From Rouxiella aceris (GTDB lineage: Bacteria; Pseudomonadota; Gammaproteobacteria; Enterobacterales; Enterobacteriaceae), in NCBI RefSeq assembly GCF_012933545.1, contig NZ_JAADJU010000003.1, positions 62,001 to 126,000 of the forward strand: DNA of 64,000 nucleotides. The letters run 5' to 3'. Positions 15,633 to 25,000 of this stretch are shown piece after piece. The translations under genes were made by a program, and so were the position numbers. The stretch's first letter is position 1, and each line of letters starts with the position of its first letter. The notes beneath the pieces are model-generated. The model made no database searches. It worked only from the letters and a program-made list of their open reading frames with translations, and was not told the origin of the DNA.

Positions 15633-17234
15633 TTACATGACCAGCGCCTGACCGTCTTTGCGCGATTCGCTACCCGCCAGATAATGTCCCTGCGGATGAC
15701 GCAATATCACCTGGGCACCGCCAAAACTGTGGCCTTGCAGCGGGTCCTCGACCAGCAGTTCATGACCCATGGCGCGCAGCGCGGCCAGCGTATTGGTGTC
15801 GAGGGTTGATTCAATGGCCACCTGGCGACCGGCTATCACCCGCCAGCGTGGCGCATCAATGGCCGCCTGCGGGTTTTGCCCGTAGCGCATAATACGAATG
15901 GCCAACTGTAAATGACCCTGCGCCTGCATTGGACCGCCCATCAGACCAAAGGACATCAACGGCTTGCCTGCTGCATCGGTGGCAAAGGCAGGAATAATGG
16001 TATGCAGCGGGCGTTTGTTGGGGGCCACGCAGTTGGCATGGGTCGGATCGAGCACAAAACCACAGCCGCGGTTTTGCAGGCTAATTCCGGTGTCCGGTAC
16101 CACCACCCCTGAACCAAAGCCCATATAGTTAGACTGAATAAACGACACCATCATGCCGCTGGCATCGGCAGTGGTCAGATAGACAGTTCCGCCGGGCTTC
16201 GGCGACCCGTAGCTTACGTCACTGGCGCGCAGCGGATCGATCAGGCTGGCACGCTGTGTCAGATATTCATCGCTAAGCAGCTGCTGTGGGGTGAGCGGCA
16301 TATGATCGCTATCGGCAATATGCTGATCGAGGTCGGCCAGCGCCAGTTTCATGGCTTCAATGGACAGATGCAGCGTTTGCACCGAATCCACCGGTTGATG
16401 GCCAAAATCCAGTTTTTCCAGCATGCCCAGTGCCATCAGGGTGGCGATCCCCTGGCCGTTTGGCGGCAGTTCGTGCACCGTGCCGCCGGCAAAGGATTGC
16501 GTTAGCGTTTCAACCCAGTCAGCCCGGTGATTGTCCAGATCCGCAAGGGTCATGGCACCGCCAAACTGCTGACAATGAGCGATCATTTTTTCTGCCAGCT
16601 CGCCGCGATAAAAAGCTTCCCCTTGCGTTTTGGCGATCAATTCCAGGGTATTGGCCAGTGCCGGATTGCGGAAAATCTCGCCAATCTCCGGCGCTACGCC
16701 TTGTGGCGCAAAGCAGGCGCTAAAGCCGGGCTGATCGTGCAGCTTGCTTACGGCATTTTTCCACAGGCGGGCGATAAGCGGCGATACCGGAAATCCCTGA
16801 CGTGCATAGTCGATAGCGGGTTGCGCCAGGGTAGTCAGCGGCAGAGTGCCAAACTTTTTCGCCAGTTCCACCCAGGCGGACACGGCACCGGGTACGCTGA
16901 CCGCGTTCCAGCCATAGGTCGGCATCGCCGTCTGACCGGCAAAATAGTCGGCGTTCCACGCCGCCGGTGAACGACCCGAGGCATTGAGGGCGTGGGTTTT
17001 TTCACCGTCCCAGACAATGGCGAAGGCGTCGCTGCCCACCCCGCAGCCGCTGGGTTCGACCACGGTCAGCGCCATGGCGGTGGCGACCGCCGCATCGACG
17101 GCATTGCCTCCCAGCATCAGCATGCGCATTCCCGCCTGCGCGGCCAGCGGTTGTGACGCGGAGACGGCATTGGCACCCATCATGGTCGGGCGCAGCGTCG
17201 GATAGGCGACGTTGAAATCATAAGGCTGAGACAT
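15633..17234 (-). CDS. Cytoplasmic gamma-glutamyltransferase-family Ntn hydrolase
   Basis: Protein of 533 residues, slightly shorter than periplasmic Ggt (about 580), and without a signal peptide. The family's N-terminal text is present (GGNAVDAAVATAMALTVVEP, SVPGAVSAW). The autocleavage site is at PGGTVYLTTADASG, where Thr would become the nucleophile of the small subunit. Cytoplasmic members include the oxamate amidohydrolase HpxW of Klebsiella, so the substrate may be a gamma-glutamyl compound or another amide. It lies in one operon with a dipeptide-type ABC transporter, which suggests it acts on the imported compound. Confidence 0.86.
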   Translation of the reverse strand: MSQPYDFNVAYPTLRPTMMGANAVSASQPLAAQAGMRMLMLGGNAVDAAVATAMALTVVEPSGCGVGSDAFAIVWDGEKTHALNASGRSPAAWNADYFAGQTAMPTYGWNAVSVPGAVSAWVELAKKFGTLPLTTLAQPAIDYARQGFPVSPLIARLWKNAVSKLHDQPGFSACFAPQGVAPEIGEIFRNPALANTLELIAKTQGEAFYRGELAEKMIAHCQQFGGAMTLADLDNHRADWVETLTQSFAGGTVHELPPNGQGIATLMALGMLEKLDFGHQPVDSVQTLHLSIEAMKLALADLDQHIADSDHMPLTPQQLLSDEYLTQRASLIDPLRASDVSYGSPKPGGTVYLTTADASGMMVSFIQSNYMGFGSGVVVPDTGISLQNRGCGFVLDPTHANCVAPNKRPLHTIIPAFATDAAGKPLMSFGLMGGPMQAQGHLQLAIRIMRYGQNPQAAIDAPRWRVIAGRQVAIESTLDTNTLAALRAMGHELLVEDPLQGHSFGGAQVILRHPQGHYLAGSESRKDGQALVM

Positions 17235-17269
17235 AGCTACTCCTGAAAATAGAGCCGATAAGCAAGCGG

Positions 17270-18148
17270 TTAATCCGCGCGAGGGTCGAGGGCATCGCGC
17301 AGCCCGTCGCCCAATAAATTAAATCCCTGTACGGCCAAAAAGATAGCTAAACCGGGAAAGATTGACATCCAGGGGGACTGGGCCAGAAAACTGCGGGCGG
17401 TATTGAGCATCGCCCCCCAGGAGGCATAGGGCGGCTGCTGGCCAAGACCTAAAAACGACAAGCTGGCTTCGGTGATAATCGCCGAGGCAATCGCCAACGT
17501 GGCCTGAACCAAAATGGGTGACATAACATTGGGCAAAATATATTTCAGCATAATCCAGCGGTCGGGCAAGCCGATCGCCCGCGCGCCTTCAATATATTCT
17601 TCATTGCGGATGTTCATCACCTGGGCGCGGGTCAGGCGCGCAAAGATCGGCATGGCCGACAGGCCAATGGCAATCATGGCATTGCCCAGACTGGGGCCGA
17701 GAAACGCGCCGAGGGCAATGGCCAGCACCAGAAACGGACAGGAGAGCATCGCTTCAATCACCCGCGAGATAACACTGTCAATCCACCCCTGCCAGTAACC
17801 CGCCAGCAGCCCTAAAGGGACACCGAGAACAATGGCAATGGCCACCGACAGACAACCGGCCATCAGTGAGGTTCTCGCCCCCCAGAACAGTCGCGAGAGG
17901 ATATCTCGTCCCAGTTCGTCGGTACCCAGCCAGTGCAATGCCGAAGGGGCTTTGCGCACTGCCATAAAATCGGCCTTGATCGGATCAAAGGGGGCGATCC
18001 ACGGTGCCAGCAGCGCCAGCAAGGCAAAGGCGATGACAATTGCGGCGCCAATTACAGCGCTCTTGTTACGCAGAAACTTGTCCAGCACCCGACTGGCTGG
18101 CCGCCGGGTGACTAAAGACGAGGTCACAGCAAGGATAGCCTGGCTCAT
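17270..18148 (-). CDS. Dipeptide/oligopeptide ABC transporter permease, DppC-type
   Basis: Protein of 292 residues from the ATG at 18148 (AAGGGA upstream). It has the N-terminal cytoplasmic arm and six membrane segments of DppC proteins, with the EAA loop EEYIEGARAIGLPDRWIML that contacts the ATPase. It starts one base after the end of the DppB-type gene. It pairs with that protein to make the channel. Confidence 0.93.
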   Translation of the reverse strand: MSQAILAVTSSLVTRRPASRVLDKFLRNKSAVIGAAIVIAFALLALLAPWIAPFDPIKADFMAVRKAPSALHWLGTDELGRDILSRLFWGARTSLMAGCLSVAIAIVLGVPLGLLAGYWQGWIDSVISRVIEAMLSCPFLVLAIALGAFLGPSLGNAMIAIGLSAMPIFARLTRAQVMNIRNEEYIEGARAIGLPDRWIMLKYILPNVMSPILVQATLAIASAIITEASLSFLGLGQQPPYASWGAMLNTARSFLAQSPWMSIFPGLAIFLAVQGFNLLGDGLRDALDPRAD

Positions 18149-18149
18149 A

Positions 18150-19094
18150 TTATCCCTTTCGCATACGTGGATTGACCAACACATACAACATATCGGCCAA
18201 CAGATTCATTAGCAGAAAACCGACAGCGACCACCATGACCACCCCCTGAACCACCGCGTAGTCGCGGTTGAACACCGAATCGACAATCATTTTGCCGAAT
18301 CCGGGGACGGTAAACACCTGTTCGCACAGCACCGCACCGCCCAACAGCTCGCCAAATAGCAGGGTGGTCAAGGTGATAATCGGCACCAGGGCATTACGCA
18401 GCGCATGTTTAAAAATCACCGTAGTGGCTAACAGTCCCTTGGCCCGCGCAGTGCGAATATAATCGGCTTTCAGCACCGCAATCATTGCCGCGCGAGTATG
18501 GCGCATCAAAGTGGCCGACAAGCCGGTGCCCAGCACGGCGGCTGGCAGGATCATGGTGCGCAGGTTCTGCCACGGGTTTTCGGCAAAGGGCACATAGCCG
18601 GAAGCCGGTAGCCACTGCAACTTCACCGAGAACAGCATAATCAGCAACACCCCTAGCCAGAAATGCGGGATAGAAATGCCCGACAGCGCCACAAAATTGG
18701 TACTGTTGTCGATCCAGCTGCCTTTATGGACCGCGGCGATGACCCCCATACCAATACCCAGCACTAAAGCGATCAGCATGGCCCACATCGACAGCTCCAG
18801 CGTTACCGGCAGCTTGCTGGCAATCAACTGCCAAACCGGTTCCTGGGTGCGCAGCGAAATGCCAAAGTCGCCATGCAGCGCATTGCCTACCCAGTGAAAA
18901 TATTGGCTGGGAATAGGATCATCAAGATGATATTCCGCGCGCAGCTGGGCAATCACCGCCGGGTCGCGCTCTTCACCCGCCATGGCGGTTATCGGGTCTC
19001 CCGGCAACAGTTTTTGCAGTGAGAACACCATCAGCGTCACCAGGAACAGCGTCGGCACCGCAGACAGCAGGCGTTTAATCATAAGCTCTAGCAT
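18150..19094 (-). CDS. Dipeptide/oligopeptide ABC transporter permease, DppB-type
   Basis: Protein of 314 residues with the DppB N-terminal pattern (KRLLSAVPTLFLVTLMVFSL, LLPGDPI), a long periplasmic loop, and an EAA motif (DYIRTARAKGLLATTVIFKH). Six membrane segments. It forms the inner-membrane channel with the DppC-type protein encoded next. Confidence 0.93.
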   Translation of the reverse strand: MLELMIKRLLSAVPTLFLVTLMVFSLQKLLPGDPITAMAGEERDPAVIAQLRAEYHLDDPIPSQYFHWVGNALHGDFGISLRTQEPVWQLIASKLPVTLELSMWAMLIALVLGIGMGVIAAVHKGSWIDNSTNFVALSGISIPHFWLGVLLIMLFSVKLQWLPASGYVPFAENPWQNLRTMILPAAVLGTGLSATLMRHTRAAMIAVLKADYIRTARAKGLLATTVIFKHALRNALVPIITLTTLLFGELLGGAVLCEQVFTVPGFGKMIVDSVFNRDYAVVQGVVMVVAVGFLLMNLLADMLYVLVNPRMRKG

Positions 19095-19120
19095 AGGATC
19101 CCCTTATTTCCGGCAGGCGA

Positions 19121-20638
19121 TTACTGGGTCAGCGTCATACCCTGTAAGCGGATCAGGCCGTCAGGATAGGGGGTAAAGCCCGCCACTTTTTTACTCATAC
19201 CGAAGATGCGCGGTTCAAAATAGAGATACAGCAGCGGCAAATCGATGTTCTCTTGCTCGACCACGTTTTTGTATAGCGCTTTACGCTGCGCGACATCGCT
19301 GGTCTGGCGTGCGTCCAGTAGCCATTGATCGACCTGTGGGTTGCTGTATCTGCCGTCGTTTAGCCCGCCTTTGCTCGACAGGAAAGAGTAGATACTGCCG
19401 TCGGGATCCGGGCGGCCAGACCAGCCAGACATACTCAACTGAAAATCACCGTGCTGTTGTTTATCCAACAAGGTAGCAAACTCGGTCATTTGCAGATTAA
19501 GGTTGATGCCTGCCTCGCTGACCATCGCCTGGATCACCTGGGCTACCTGCTGCGCGGTCGGATTATTGGGCACTAGCATGGTGATAGTCAGCGGTGTTTT
19601 GACCCCGGCTTCGGCCAGCAGAGCTTTGGCCTTGTCAATATTGCGCGCGCTAATGGGCACATCGGCATGATAAGGGCTGACCGGGGAGAAGGGCTGGTTG
19701 GCAGGCGTATATTGCCCGAGGAATACCACCTGATTAATGGCATCGCGATCGATAGCCAATGACAGCGCCTGGCGGACTTTTATTTCTTTGGCCAGCGGTG
19801 TGGCGGTATTAGTGCTGCCGTTGGCCATATTGACCGTCAAGCCCATATAACCCAGACCGGTTACTGAGGCCAGCGTCAGCTTGTTATCGCTTTTAACGGT
19901 TTTAACATCGGTGGCAGCAATACCTTCGGTAATATCCAGATCTCCCGCCTGCAGGTTGGCCAGGCGCACCGAGGCATCGGGGATCGGTAAAAAGATGATT
20001 TTGTCAAAATGGTAGGCGTCTTTGTTCCAGTACTGATCAAAGCGTTTCAGTACGATGCGGTCTTGCTGCACGCGGCTGACAAATTCGTAAGGGCCGGAGC
20101 ACACCGGATGGGCGGCAACGTTGCCTTTGGCGGTAGCCTCCGGGGCCATCATGGCACCGGCGCGGTCGGTCAACTGCATCAACAGCGCCGCATCGGCATT
20201 TTTCAGATGCAGTTTAACGCTGTAAGGCCCGGTCACTTCCACCGACTCAATGGAGGAGATTTCGCTTTTACGCAGCGAACCGCTCTGCGTCAGATAACGC
20301 TCAAGATTATATTTCACCGCGTTGGCATCAAATTTCTCGCCGTCGTGAAACACCACGCCTTGCCGCAGATTCATGCTCAGGGTCTTGCCATCAGCACTGG
20401 ATGACCAGTCGGTGGCCAGCCCGGGAACAATGGCCAGATGCTGGTCGACATCCACCAGGCGGTCGCACAGGGCACCGAAGACAAAGCGGCCATAATAGGT
20501 GCGCGCCGTGGCGGGATCGAGCTGATCGGGATCGCTGCCGAGTCCAATGCGCAATACGCTTTCAGCCTGTGCAAAACCGCTGCTGGTCAGCAATATCAGC
20601 GCGCTTAACGACGCGGACAACCTTGGGCGAAATTTCAT
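19121..20638 (-). CDS. Periplasmic substrate-binding protein, family 5 (DppA/GsiB-type)
   Basis: Protein of 505 residues with a Sec signal peptide ending near ALA/AEA (residues 1-25). Family 5 text includes LRIGLGSDPDQLDPATARTY at the start of the mature protein and LRQGVVFHDGEKFDANAVKY. These proteins bind peptides, glutathione, nickel or opines. The presence of a gamma-glutamyltransferase-type enzyme in the operon makes a gamma-glutamyl peptide a reasonable guess. Confidence 0.92.
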   Translation of the reverse strand: MKFRPRLSASLSALILLTSSGFAQAESVLRIGLGSDPDQLDPATARTYYGRFVFGALCDRLVDVDQHLAIVPGLATDWSSSADGKTLSMNLRQGVVFHDGEKFDANAVKYNLERYLTQSGSLRKSEISSIESVEVTGPYSVKLHLKNADAALLMQLTDRAGAMMAPEATAKGNVAAHPVCSGPYEFVSRVQQDRIVLKRFDQYWNKDAYHFDKIIFLPIPDASVRLANLQAGDLDITEGIAATDVKTVKSDNKLTLASVTGLGYMGLTVNMANGSTNTATPLAKEIKVRQALSLAIDRDAINQVVFLGQYTPANQPFSPVSPYHADVPISARNIDKAKALLAEAGVKTPLTITMLVPNNPTAQQVAQVIQAMVSEAGINLNLQMTEFATLLDKQQHGDFQLSMSGWSGRPDPDGSIYSFLSSKGGLNDGRYSNPQVDQWLLDARQTSDVAQRKALYKNVVEQENIDLPLLYLYFEPRIFGMSKKVAGFTPYPDGLIRLQGMTLTQ

Positions 20639-21753
20639 GGTGTGCTTCCTTCAGGGAGAGTGGAGATCAAGGGAGAGGGAACCAGCTGCTGGCTGGCTTG
20701 TTCAAACAGAGCGCGTCGCAGGATAAACGCCGCCGACGGTGGCGGAACCAGCACGGCGGTCCTTGAGCGTTGCAGCTCAGTCCAGCGATGACAGGCTACT
20801 TGCCGAGAATCACCCACATTTTCCAGCGGCGGTTCCACCTGACGGCACTGCTCGTTGGCATGGGCGCAGCGGGTGTGAAAACGGCAGCCGCTCGGCATAT
20901 TGCTCGGATTGGGCATATCACCCGGCAACAGATCTACCGGACGTTTAACCCCCGGCGACAGCAGGGGGGCCGAGGCGATCAGCGCTTGGGTGTAGGGATG
21001 CAGCGGCGCATCAAAAATATCGTCGACACTGGCCAGCTCAACGATTTGCCCGAGATACATCACCGCCACGCGATCGCTCATATGACGGATCACCGCCAGA
21101 CCGTGGGCGACGATAATCATCGTCAGGCCAAATTGCTGTTTCAGGCTCTCCAGCAGATTGACGACCTGGGCCTGCACCGAGACATCCAGCGCCGATACCG
21201 GCTCGTCACCGAGCAACAGTGTTGGCTGCGATGCCAGCGCACGGGCAATGCCAATTCGCTGCCGCTGACCGCCGGAAAACTCGTGGGGATAGCGGTGGCT
21301 AAACGCCGCGGGAAGCCCGACGGTGGTCAATAACTCTTTCACTCTTGCCTGTCGGTCCTGGGCATTCGGCAGGATATTGTGCAGCCATAGCGGTTCAGCG
21401 ACGATCTGTTCCACCGTCATTCGCGGATTAAGCGAGGCAAAAGGATCCTGAAAAATAATTTGCAGCTCGCGGCGCAGCGGCTTCATTTGGGCGTTCGACA
21501 GGCGACTGATATTTTCGCCCTGATAGAATACGTCACCTTCCGAGGCGCGCAGCAGTTGCAGCAGCAGGCGGCCCAGTGTCGATTTCCCCGAGCCTGACTC
21601 GCCGACAATTGCCAGGGTTTCGCCGTGGAAAATACGCAGTGAAACCCGATCGACGGCCAGCACCTCGGACGCTTTATGAAACAGCGAGCGCGGCCCTTTA
21701 AACACTTTACTGAGCCCGACGGCTTCGAGGATCGGGCGCGGGGGAACATTCAT
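20635..21753 (-). CDS. Oligopeptide-type ABC transporter ATPase, DppF-like
   Basis: Protein of 372 residues. Walker A is GESGSGKSTLGRLL, the signature is FSGGQRQRIGIARAL, Walker B is LLLGDEPVSALD, and the oligopeptide-ABC C-terminal Cys-rich motif GCRFHTRCAHANEQC is present. The C-terminal tail is about 35 residues longer than usual DppF proteins. It overlaps both neighbouring genes by four bases. Confidence 0.93.
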   Translation of the reverse strand: MNVPPRPILEAVGLSKVFKGPRSLFHKASEVLAVDRVSLRIFHGETLAIVGESGSGKSTLGRLLLQLLRASEGDVFYQGENISRLSNAQMKPLRRELQIIFQDPFASLNPRMTVEQIVAEPLWLHNILPNAQDRQARVKELLTTVGLPAAFSHRYPHEFSGGQRQRIGIARALASQPTLLLGDEPVSALDVSVQAQVVNLLESLKQQFGLTMIIVAHGLAVIRHMSDRVAVMYLGQIVELASVDDIFDAPLHPYTQALIASAPLLSPGVKRPVDLLPGDMPNPSNMPSGCRFHTRCAHANEQCRQVEPPLENVGDSRQVACHRWTELQRSRTAVLVPPPSAAFILRRALFEQASQQLVPSPLISTLPEGSTP

Positions 21754-22781
21754 GGCATCGTCTCCACGGTAGGGTGCAAGGTAAAGTTCTGTTCCAGGGG
21801 GGCATTGAAACAGGCCACCTGATGGCTGCCGGGCAATACGCCGAGGGCGGTGAGTGGCGGACGCTGCTGATCACAGCGATGATCGGCAAAGGGACAACGG
21901 GTGGCAAAGCGACAGCCTGCCGGCATATCGGCGGGCAATGGCAACGCGCCGGGAATGGTGGCCAGTTTGCCCTGACGTGATGCCAGCGAGGGCATTGAAC
22001 CCATCAGGCCGATGGTATAAGGGTGTTGCGGATCGTTAAACAGTTCACTGACCGTTCCCTGTTCAACGATCTGTCCGGCGTACATCACGGCCACGCGATC
22101 GGCCACTTCGGCCACCACGCCAAGGTCGTGGGTGATCAGCAGCATGGCGGTGCCGCTGTGCTGTTGCATGCGACTAAGCAATGCCAGGATCTGTGCCTGA
22201 ATGGTGACATCCAGCGCGGTGGTCGGCTCGTCGGCTATCAGCAGTTTCGGCTGGTTAACCAGCGCCATGGCAATCATCACCCGCTGACGCATACCGCCGG
22301 AAAGTTGGTGCGGATAGGCGTTGATACGCAGTTCCGGTGCCGGGATCTGGACTTGCTGCAATATGGCCAGTGCTTGTGCCAGCGCCTGGTTTTTATCCAC
22401 CCGCTGATGACGCATTACTGCTTCGGCAATCTGTTCACCCAGAGTCAATGCCGGATTCAGCGAGGTCATCGGCTCCTGAAAAATCATGGCAATATCCTGG
22501 CCGCGCAGATCGGCATATTGCCGCTCGCTTAGTTGCAGCAGAGCATGGCCGTCAAACTGAATATTGCCCTGTAACACCTGGGCAGCAGAGGGTAACAAGC
22601 CCATCAGCGCCAGTGAGGTGACGCTTTTGCCACAGCCGGACTCACCCACCAGTGCCAGCGTTTCCCCGGCGGCCAGCGAGAATGAGATGCCGTCGAGTAC
22701 GCGGCTGGGGCTGCCGCGAAATTGCACCTGAAGAGTTTCAATGGTCAGTAAAGGTGTGGCGCGGGTCGCGGGTCGATCCAT
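21750..22781 (-). CDS. Oligopeptide-type ABC transporter ATPase, DppD-like
   Basis: Protein of 343 residues. Walker [15 protein letters not shown], signature [15 protein letters not shown], Walker [13 protein letters not shown], and the C-terminal motif [15 protein letters not shown]. It pairs with the DppF-like protein as the motor of the importer. It follows the GntR regulator gene with a one-base overlap. Confidence 0.93.
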   Translation of the reverse strand: MDRPATRATPLLTIETLQVQFRGSPSRVLDGISFSLAAGETLALVGESGCGKSVTSLALMGLLPSAAQVLQGNIQFDGHALLQLSERQYADLRGQDIAMIFQEPMTSLNPALTLGEQIAEAVMRHQRVDKNQALAQALAILQQVQIPAPELRINAYPHQLSGGMRQRVMIAMALVNQPKLLIADEPTTALDVTIQAQILALLSRMQQHSGTAMLLITHDLGVVAEVADRVAVMYAGQIVEQGTVSELFNDPQHPYTIGLMGSMPSLASRQGKLATIPGALPLPADMPAGCRFATRCPFADHRCDQQRPPLTALGVLPGSHQVACFNAPLEQNFTLHPTVETMP

Positions 22782-23509
22782 CAGGCGGCTCCTTCATCAT
22801 CATTATTGAGCGTGGACATAAAGGCATGCTGCAAAAACAGCAGGTGTTCACGCATCACGCTGGCTGCTTCCAACGGCTGGCGTGCCGCGATGTGTTCAAC
22901 AATGCGGCGATGATGCTGGTCGTAAATATCCAGCCGCTCTTGATTACGGGCCTTATCGCGTACCGCCTGCCAGCTGGCATCGCGGCGAATGGCGTCAACG
23001 GCATCGAACAGCCCCAGCAACAGTCGGTTACCGGCGGCATCGGCAATGGCGCGGTGAAAGGCGCTGTCCCATAGCTCGATCTGATCGGCATCGTCCGCAT
23101 GCTGACTATGGATCCGTTCCAGCAAGCGCCACATCAGTTGGATCTGTTCCGGGGTGGCGCGCAGTGCGGCATATTTTGCCAACCCCGGCTCAATTTGCAG
23201 ACGGGCTTCCATGACCTCCAGCAAATTTGACTGGCGCGGCAGCGTTTGCAAACTCAGCGGCTGCGCCGGGGCTTTCGGGCCGATAAAGGTCCCTTTCCCC
23301 TGTTTACGCCAGATACGACCTTCTTCTGCCAGTACGTCGAGGGCACGACGGATCTCCCGGCGACCGACGCCAAAACGCAATACCAGATCCCGTTCCGGTG
23401 GCAGCGGTTGCCCCTCGTCGGGATGCTGTTCCAGCAACTGGCGCAGTTGCTCCAGTGCGGAATGAGAATTTCCGCGAGGTGGGTCCAGATGGTCAACGAT
23501 CTCTGACAT
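22781..23509 (-). CDS. GntR-family regulator, FadR subfamily (FCD domain)
   Basis: Protein of 242 residues. The N-terminal winged helix-turn-helix contains LPPERDLVLRFGVGRREIRR and GRIWRKQGKGTFIG. The C-terminal all-helical FCD effector domain includes ELWDSAFHRAIADAAGNRLL, with His residues suited to metal and carboxylate ligands. It is the first gene of the dipeptide/gamma-glutamyl operon and probably represses it until a carboxylic acid ligand appears. Confidence 0.9.
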   Translation of the reverse strand: MSEIVDHLDPPRGNSHSALEQLRQLLEQHPDEGQPLPPERDLVLRFGVGRREIRRALDVLAEEGRIWRKQGKGTFIGPKAPAQPLSLQTLPRQSNLLEVMEARLQIEPGLAKYAALRATPEQIQLMWRLLERIHSQHADDADQIELWDSAFHRAIADAAGNRLLLGLFDAVDAIRRDASWQAVRDKARNQERLDIYDQHHRRIVEHIAARQPLEAASVMREHLLFLQHAFMSTLNNDDEGAA

Positions 23510-23560
23510 GACAGTTTCCTGACAGACAAGGTGAAGGATAAATAGTGGATTGCATAAATC

Positions 23561-23581
23561 GAACCAATTTTTATTTGGTTC
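23561..23581 (-). promoter_or_regulatory. Palindrome before the GntR/FadR-type gene
   Basis: GAACCAA and TTGGTTC are perfect inverted arms separated by 7 bases, about 50 bases before the start codon. The placement suits an autoregulatory operator for the FadR-type protein. Confidence 0.45.
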
Positions 23582-23916
23582 AAAAAAAGTTGCCGTTAGC
23601 AGATAAAAAAAACCGGGTCGTGGCGGTTCGGGAGACTGTCATTTTTGATTAAATAAAAAATTAAATAATATTAATCATGGTGATAGATGAGTATTTGTCG
23701 TGATAACAGCGGCTGGATATAAATCACACCGGCTATTTTTAGTTATCAAGCCAGCACCTGGGGTGAATCATTAAAAATAAGGTTCGCACTCTGGCAGCAC
23801 CGTGCTTTGCCCCAAATTGGTCAGATTTTGATCCTGTTTTGCACCTTGTTGGGGATTGTTCTCATTTGTGCTTGAGTGGCGAGTAAATATACAAAACGGT
23901 CAAGGCGCATACAGAC

Positions 23917-23940
23917 TGTTAATTAATCGGTTAGTTAAAT
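23917..23940. promoter_or_regulatory. TTAATTAA-type operator, site 1
   Basis: Arms TGTTAATTAA and TTAGTTAAAT flank a 4-base centre, an imperfect version of the perfect palindrome at site 2. It touches the -24 element of the sigma-54 promoter on its right. The probable binder is the TetR protein encoded at 34140-34778 (inference from the four shared sites). Confidence 0.65.
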
Positions 23941-23957
23941 TTGGCATGATGGTTGCA
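23941..23957 (+). promoter_or_regulatory. Sigma-54 promoter of the transporter/dehydrogenase operon
   Basis: TTGGCATGATGGTTGCA matches the sigma-54 consensus YTGGCACGRNNNTTGCW at all defined positions but one, with the correct 10-base spacing between GG and GC. It lies about 130 bases before the binding-protein gene. A half-like NtrC site (TGCACCTTGTTGGGG) lies near 23861, at enhancer distance. It points to nitrogen-regulated expression. Confidence 0.7.
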
Positions 23958-24084
23958 AAGTCCATAAGCCGCGCCGTCGGTGCCAGTTCGGTAAGAAATT
24001 CGTCAGGACGTTGATTTACATACTGCTTTTTACACACACCAGGTTTTTTAGCAATGGCAACCTTTACTACCGGAGTCTAAAAGC

Positions 24085-24987
24085 ATGAGAATGAAATCTA
24101 TTGCAGTGTCTGCCTTGTCGTATCTCTGTCTCATCTTCAGCAGTGTTTCGGCCATCTCTCCGGCGTTGGCCGCTGAAGCCCCTCTGGAAACCAACGCCGA
24201 GCTGCATGCGCAGCTACCGGCCAAGATCCGCGCCAGCAAAGTGATCAACCTGGTGACGGATGCGCACTATCCCCCTTGCGAATCTTTTGCTGAAGACAAT
24301 AAGACTATGGTCGGTTTTGAGCCTGATCTGTGGGATGCCATGGGACAAGTGCTGGGGGTCAAAATCAAGCCGGTCTCCATTGATTTTGCCGGGCTGATCC
24401 CCGGAGTAAAAAGCGGTCGTTATGATATTGCGGTGGAATGTATCTCTGACAGTCTGGAGCGCGAAAAACAGGTCACCTTTGTTGACTATGCCTATGCGAC
24501 CAACGAGGTTTATACCCTGGCCAGCAATAATAGCGTGCAAGGCGATCCCTTGACCCTTTGCGGCCTGAGTGCCGGGGTGCAAACCGGCACCGACTTTGAA
24601 CATGCCATTAATGAGATCTATACCCCGAACTGCGTCAAGCAGGGCAAAGCAGCGATAAAAACGGTCACGTTGCCATCGGCGGATGCGGTGCTGCTGGCGC
24701 TGTATGCCGGACGCGTCGATTTTGTGCTAAATGACGCAGCGGCGGCGGGTGAAATCAAGAAAAAGGCACCTCATCCTATTCGCACTCTGCAGATGCCTCT
24801 GATGCCGAAATACTATCTGGGCATTGTCGTGGCCCATGAAAATGATGCTCTGGCACAGACCTTGTTAAAAGCGCTGGAGGTGCTGCACGCAAACGGTACC
24901 TACGACAAGATTATGGCCAAATGGCAGCTGTCTGACGTCCGGCTCGACAAACCCGGCATCAATCTGATGAAAACCAACCCAATCTGA
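24085..24987 (+). CDS. Periplasmic amino-acid-type binding protein (family 3)
   Basis: Protein of 300 residues with a Sec signal peptide ending at ALAAEA. Text typical of family 3 binding proteins: YPPCESF, GFEPDLWDAMGQVLG, GRYDIAVECISDS, and a C-terminal NGTYDKIMAKWQL. It binds a polar amino-acid-like ligand. Its permease and ATPase are encoded downstream, separated by two enzyme genes. It is the first gene after a sigma-54 promoter and an operator of the local regulon. Confidence 0.9.
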   Translation: MRMKSIAVSALSYLCLIFSSVSAISPALAAEAPLETNAELHAQLPAKIRASKVINLVTDAHYPPCESFAEDNKTMVGFEPDLWDAMGQVLGVKIKPVSIDFAGLIPGVKSGRYDIAVECISDSLEREKQVTFVDYAYATNEVYTLASNNSVQGDPLTLCGLSAGVQTGTDFEHAINEIYTPNCVKQGKAAIKTVTLPSADAVLLALYAGRVDFVLNDAAAAGEIKKKAPHPIRTLQMPLMPKYYLGIVVAHENDALAQTLLKALEVLHANGTYDKIMAKWQLSDVRLDKPGINLMKTNPI

Positions 24988-25000
24988 TCGAGGCACATTT

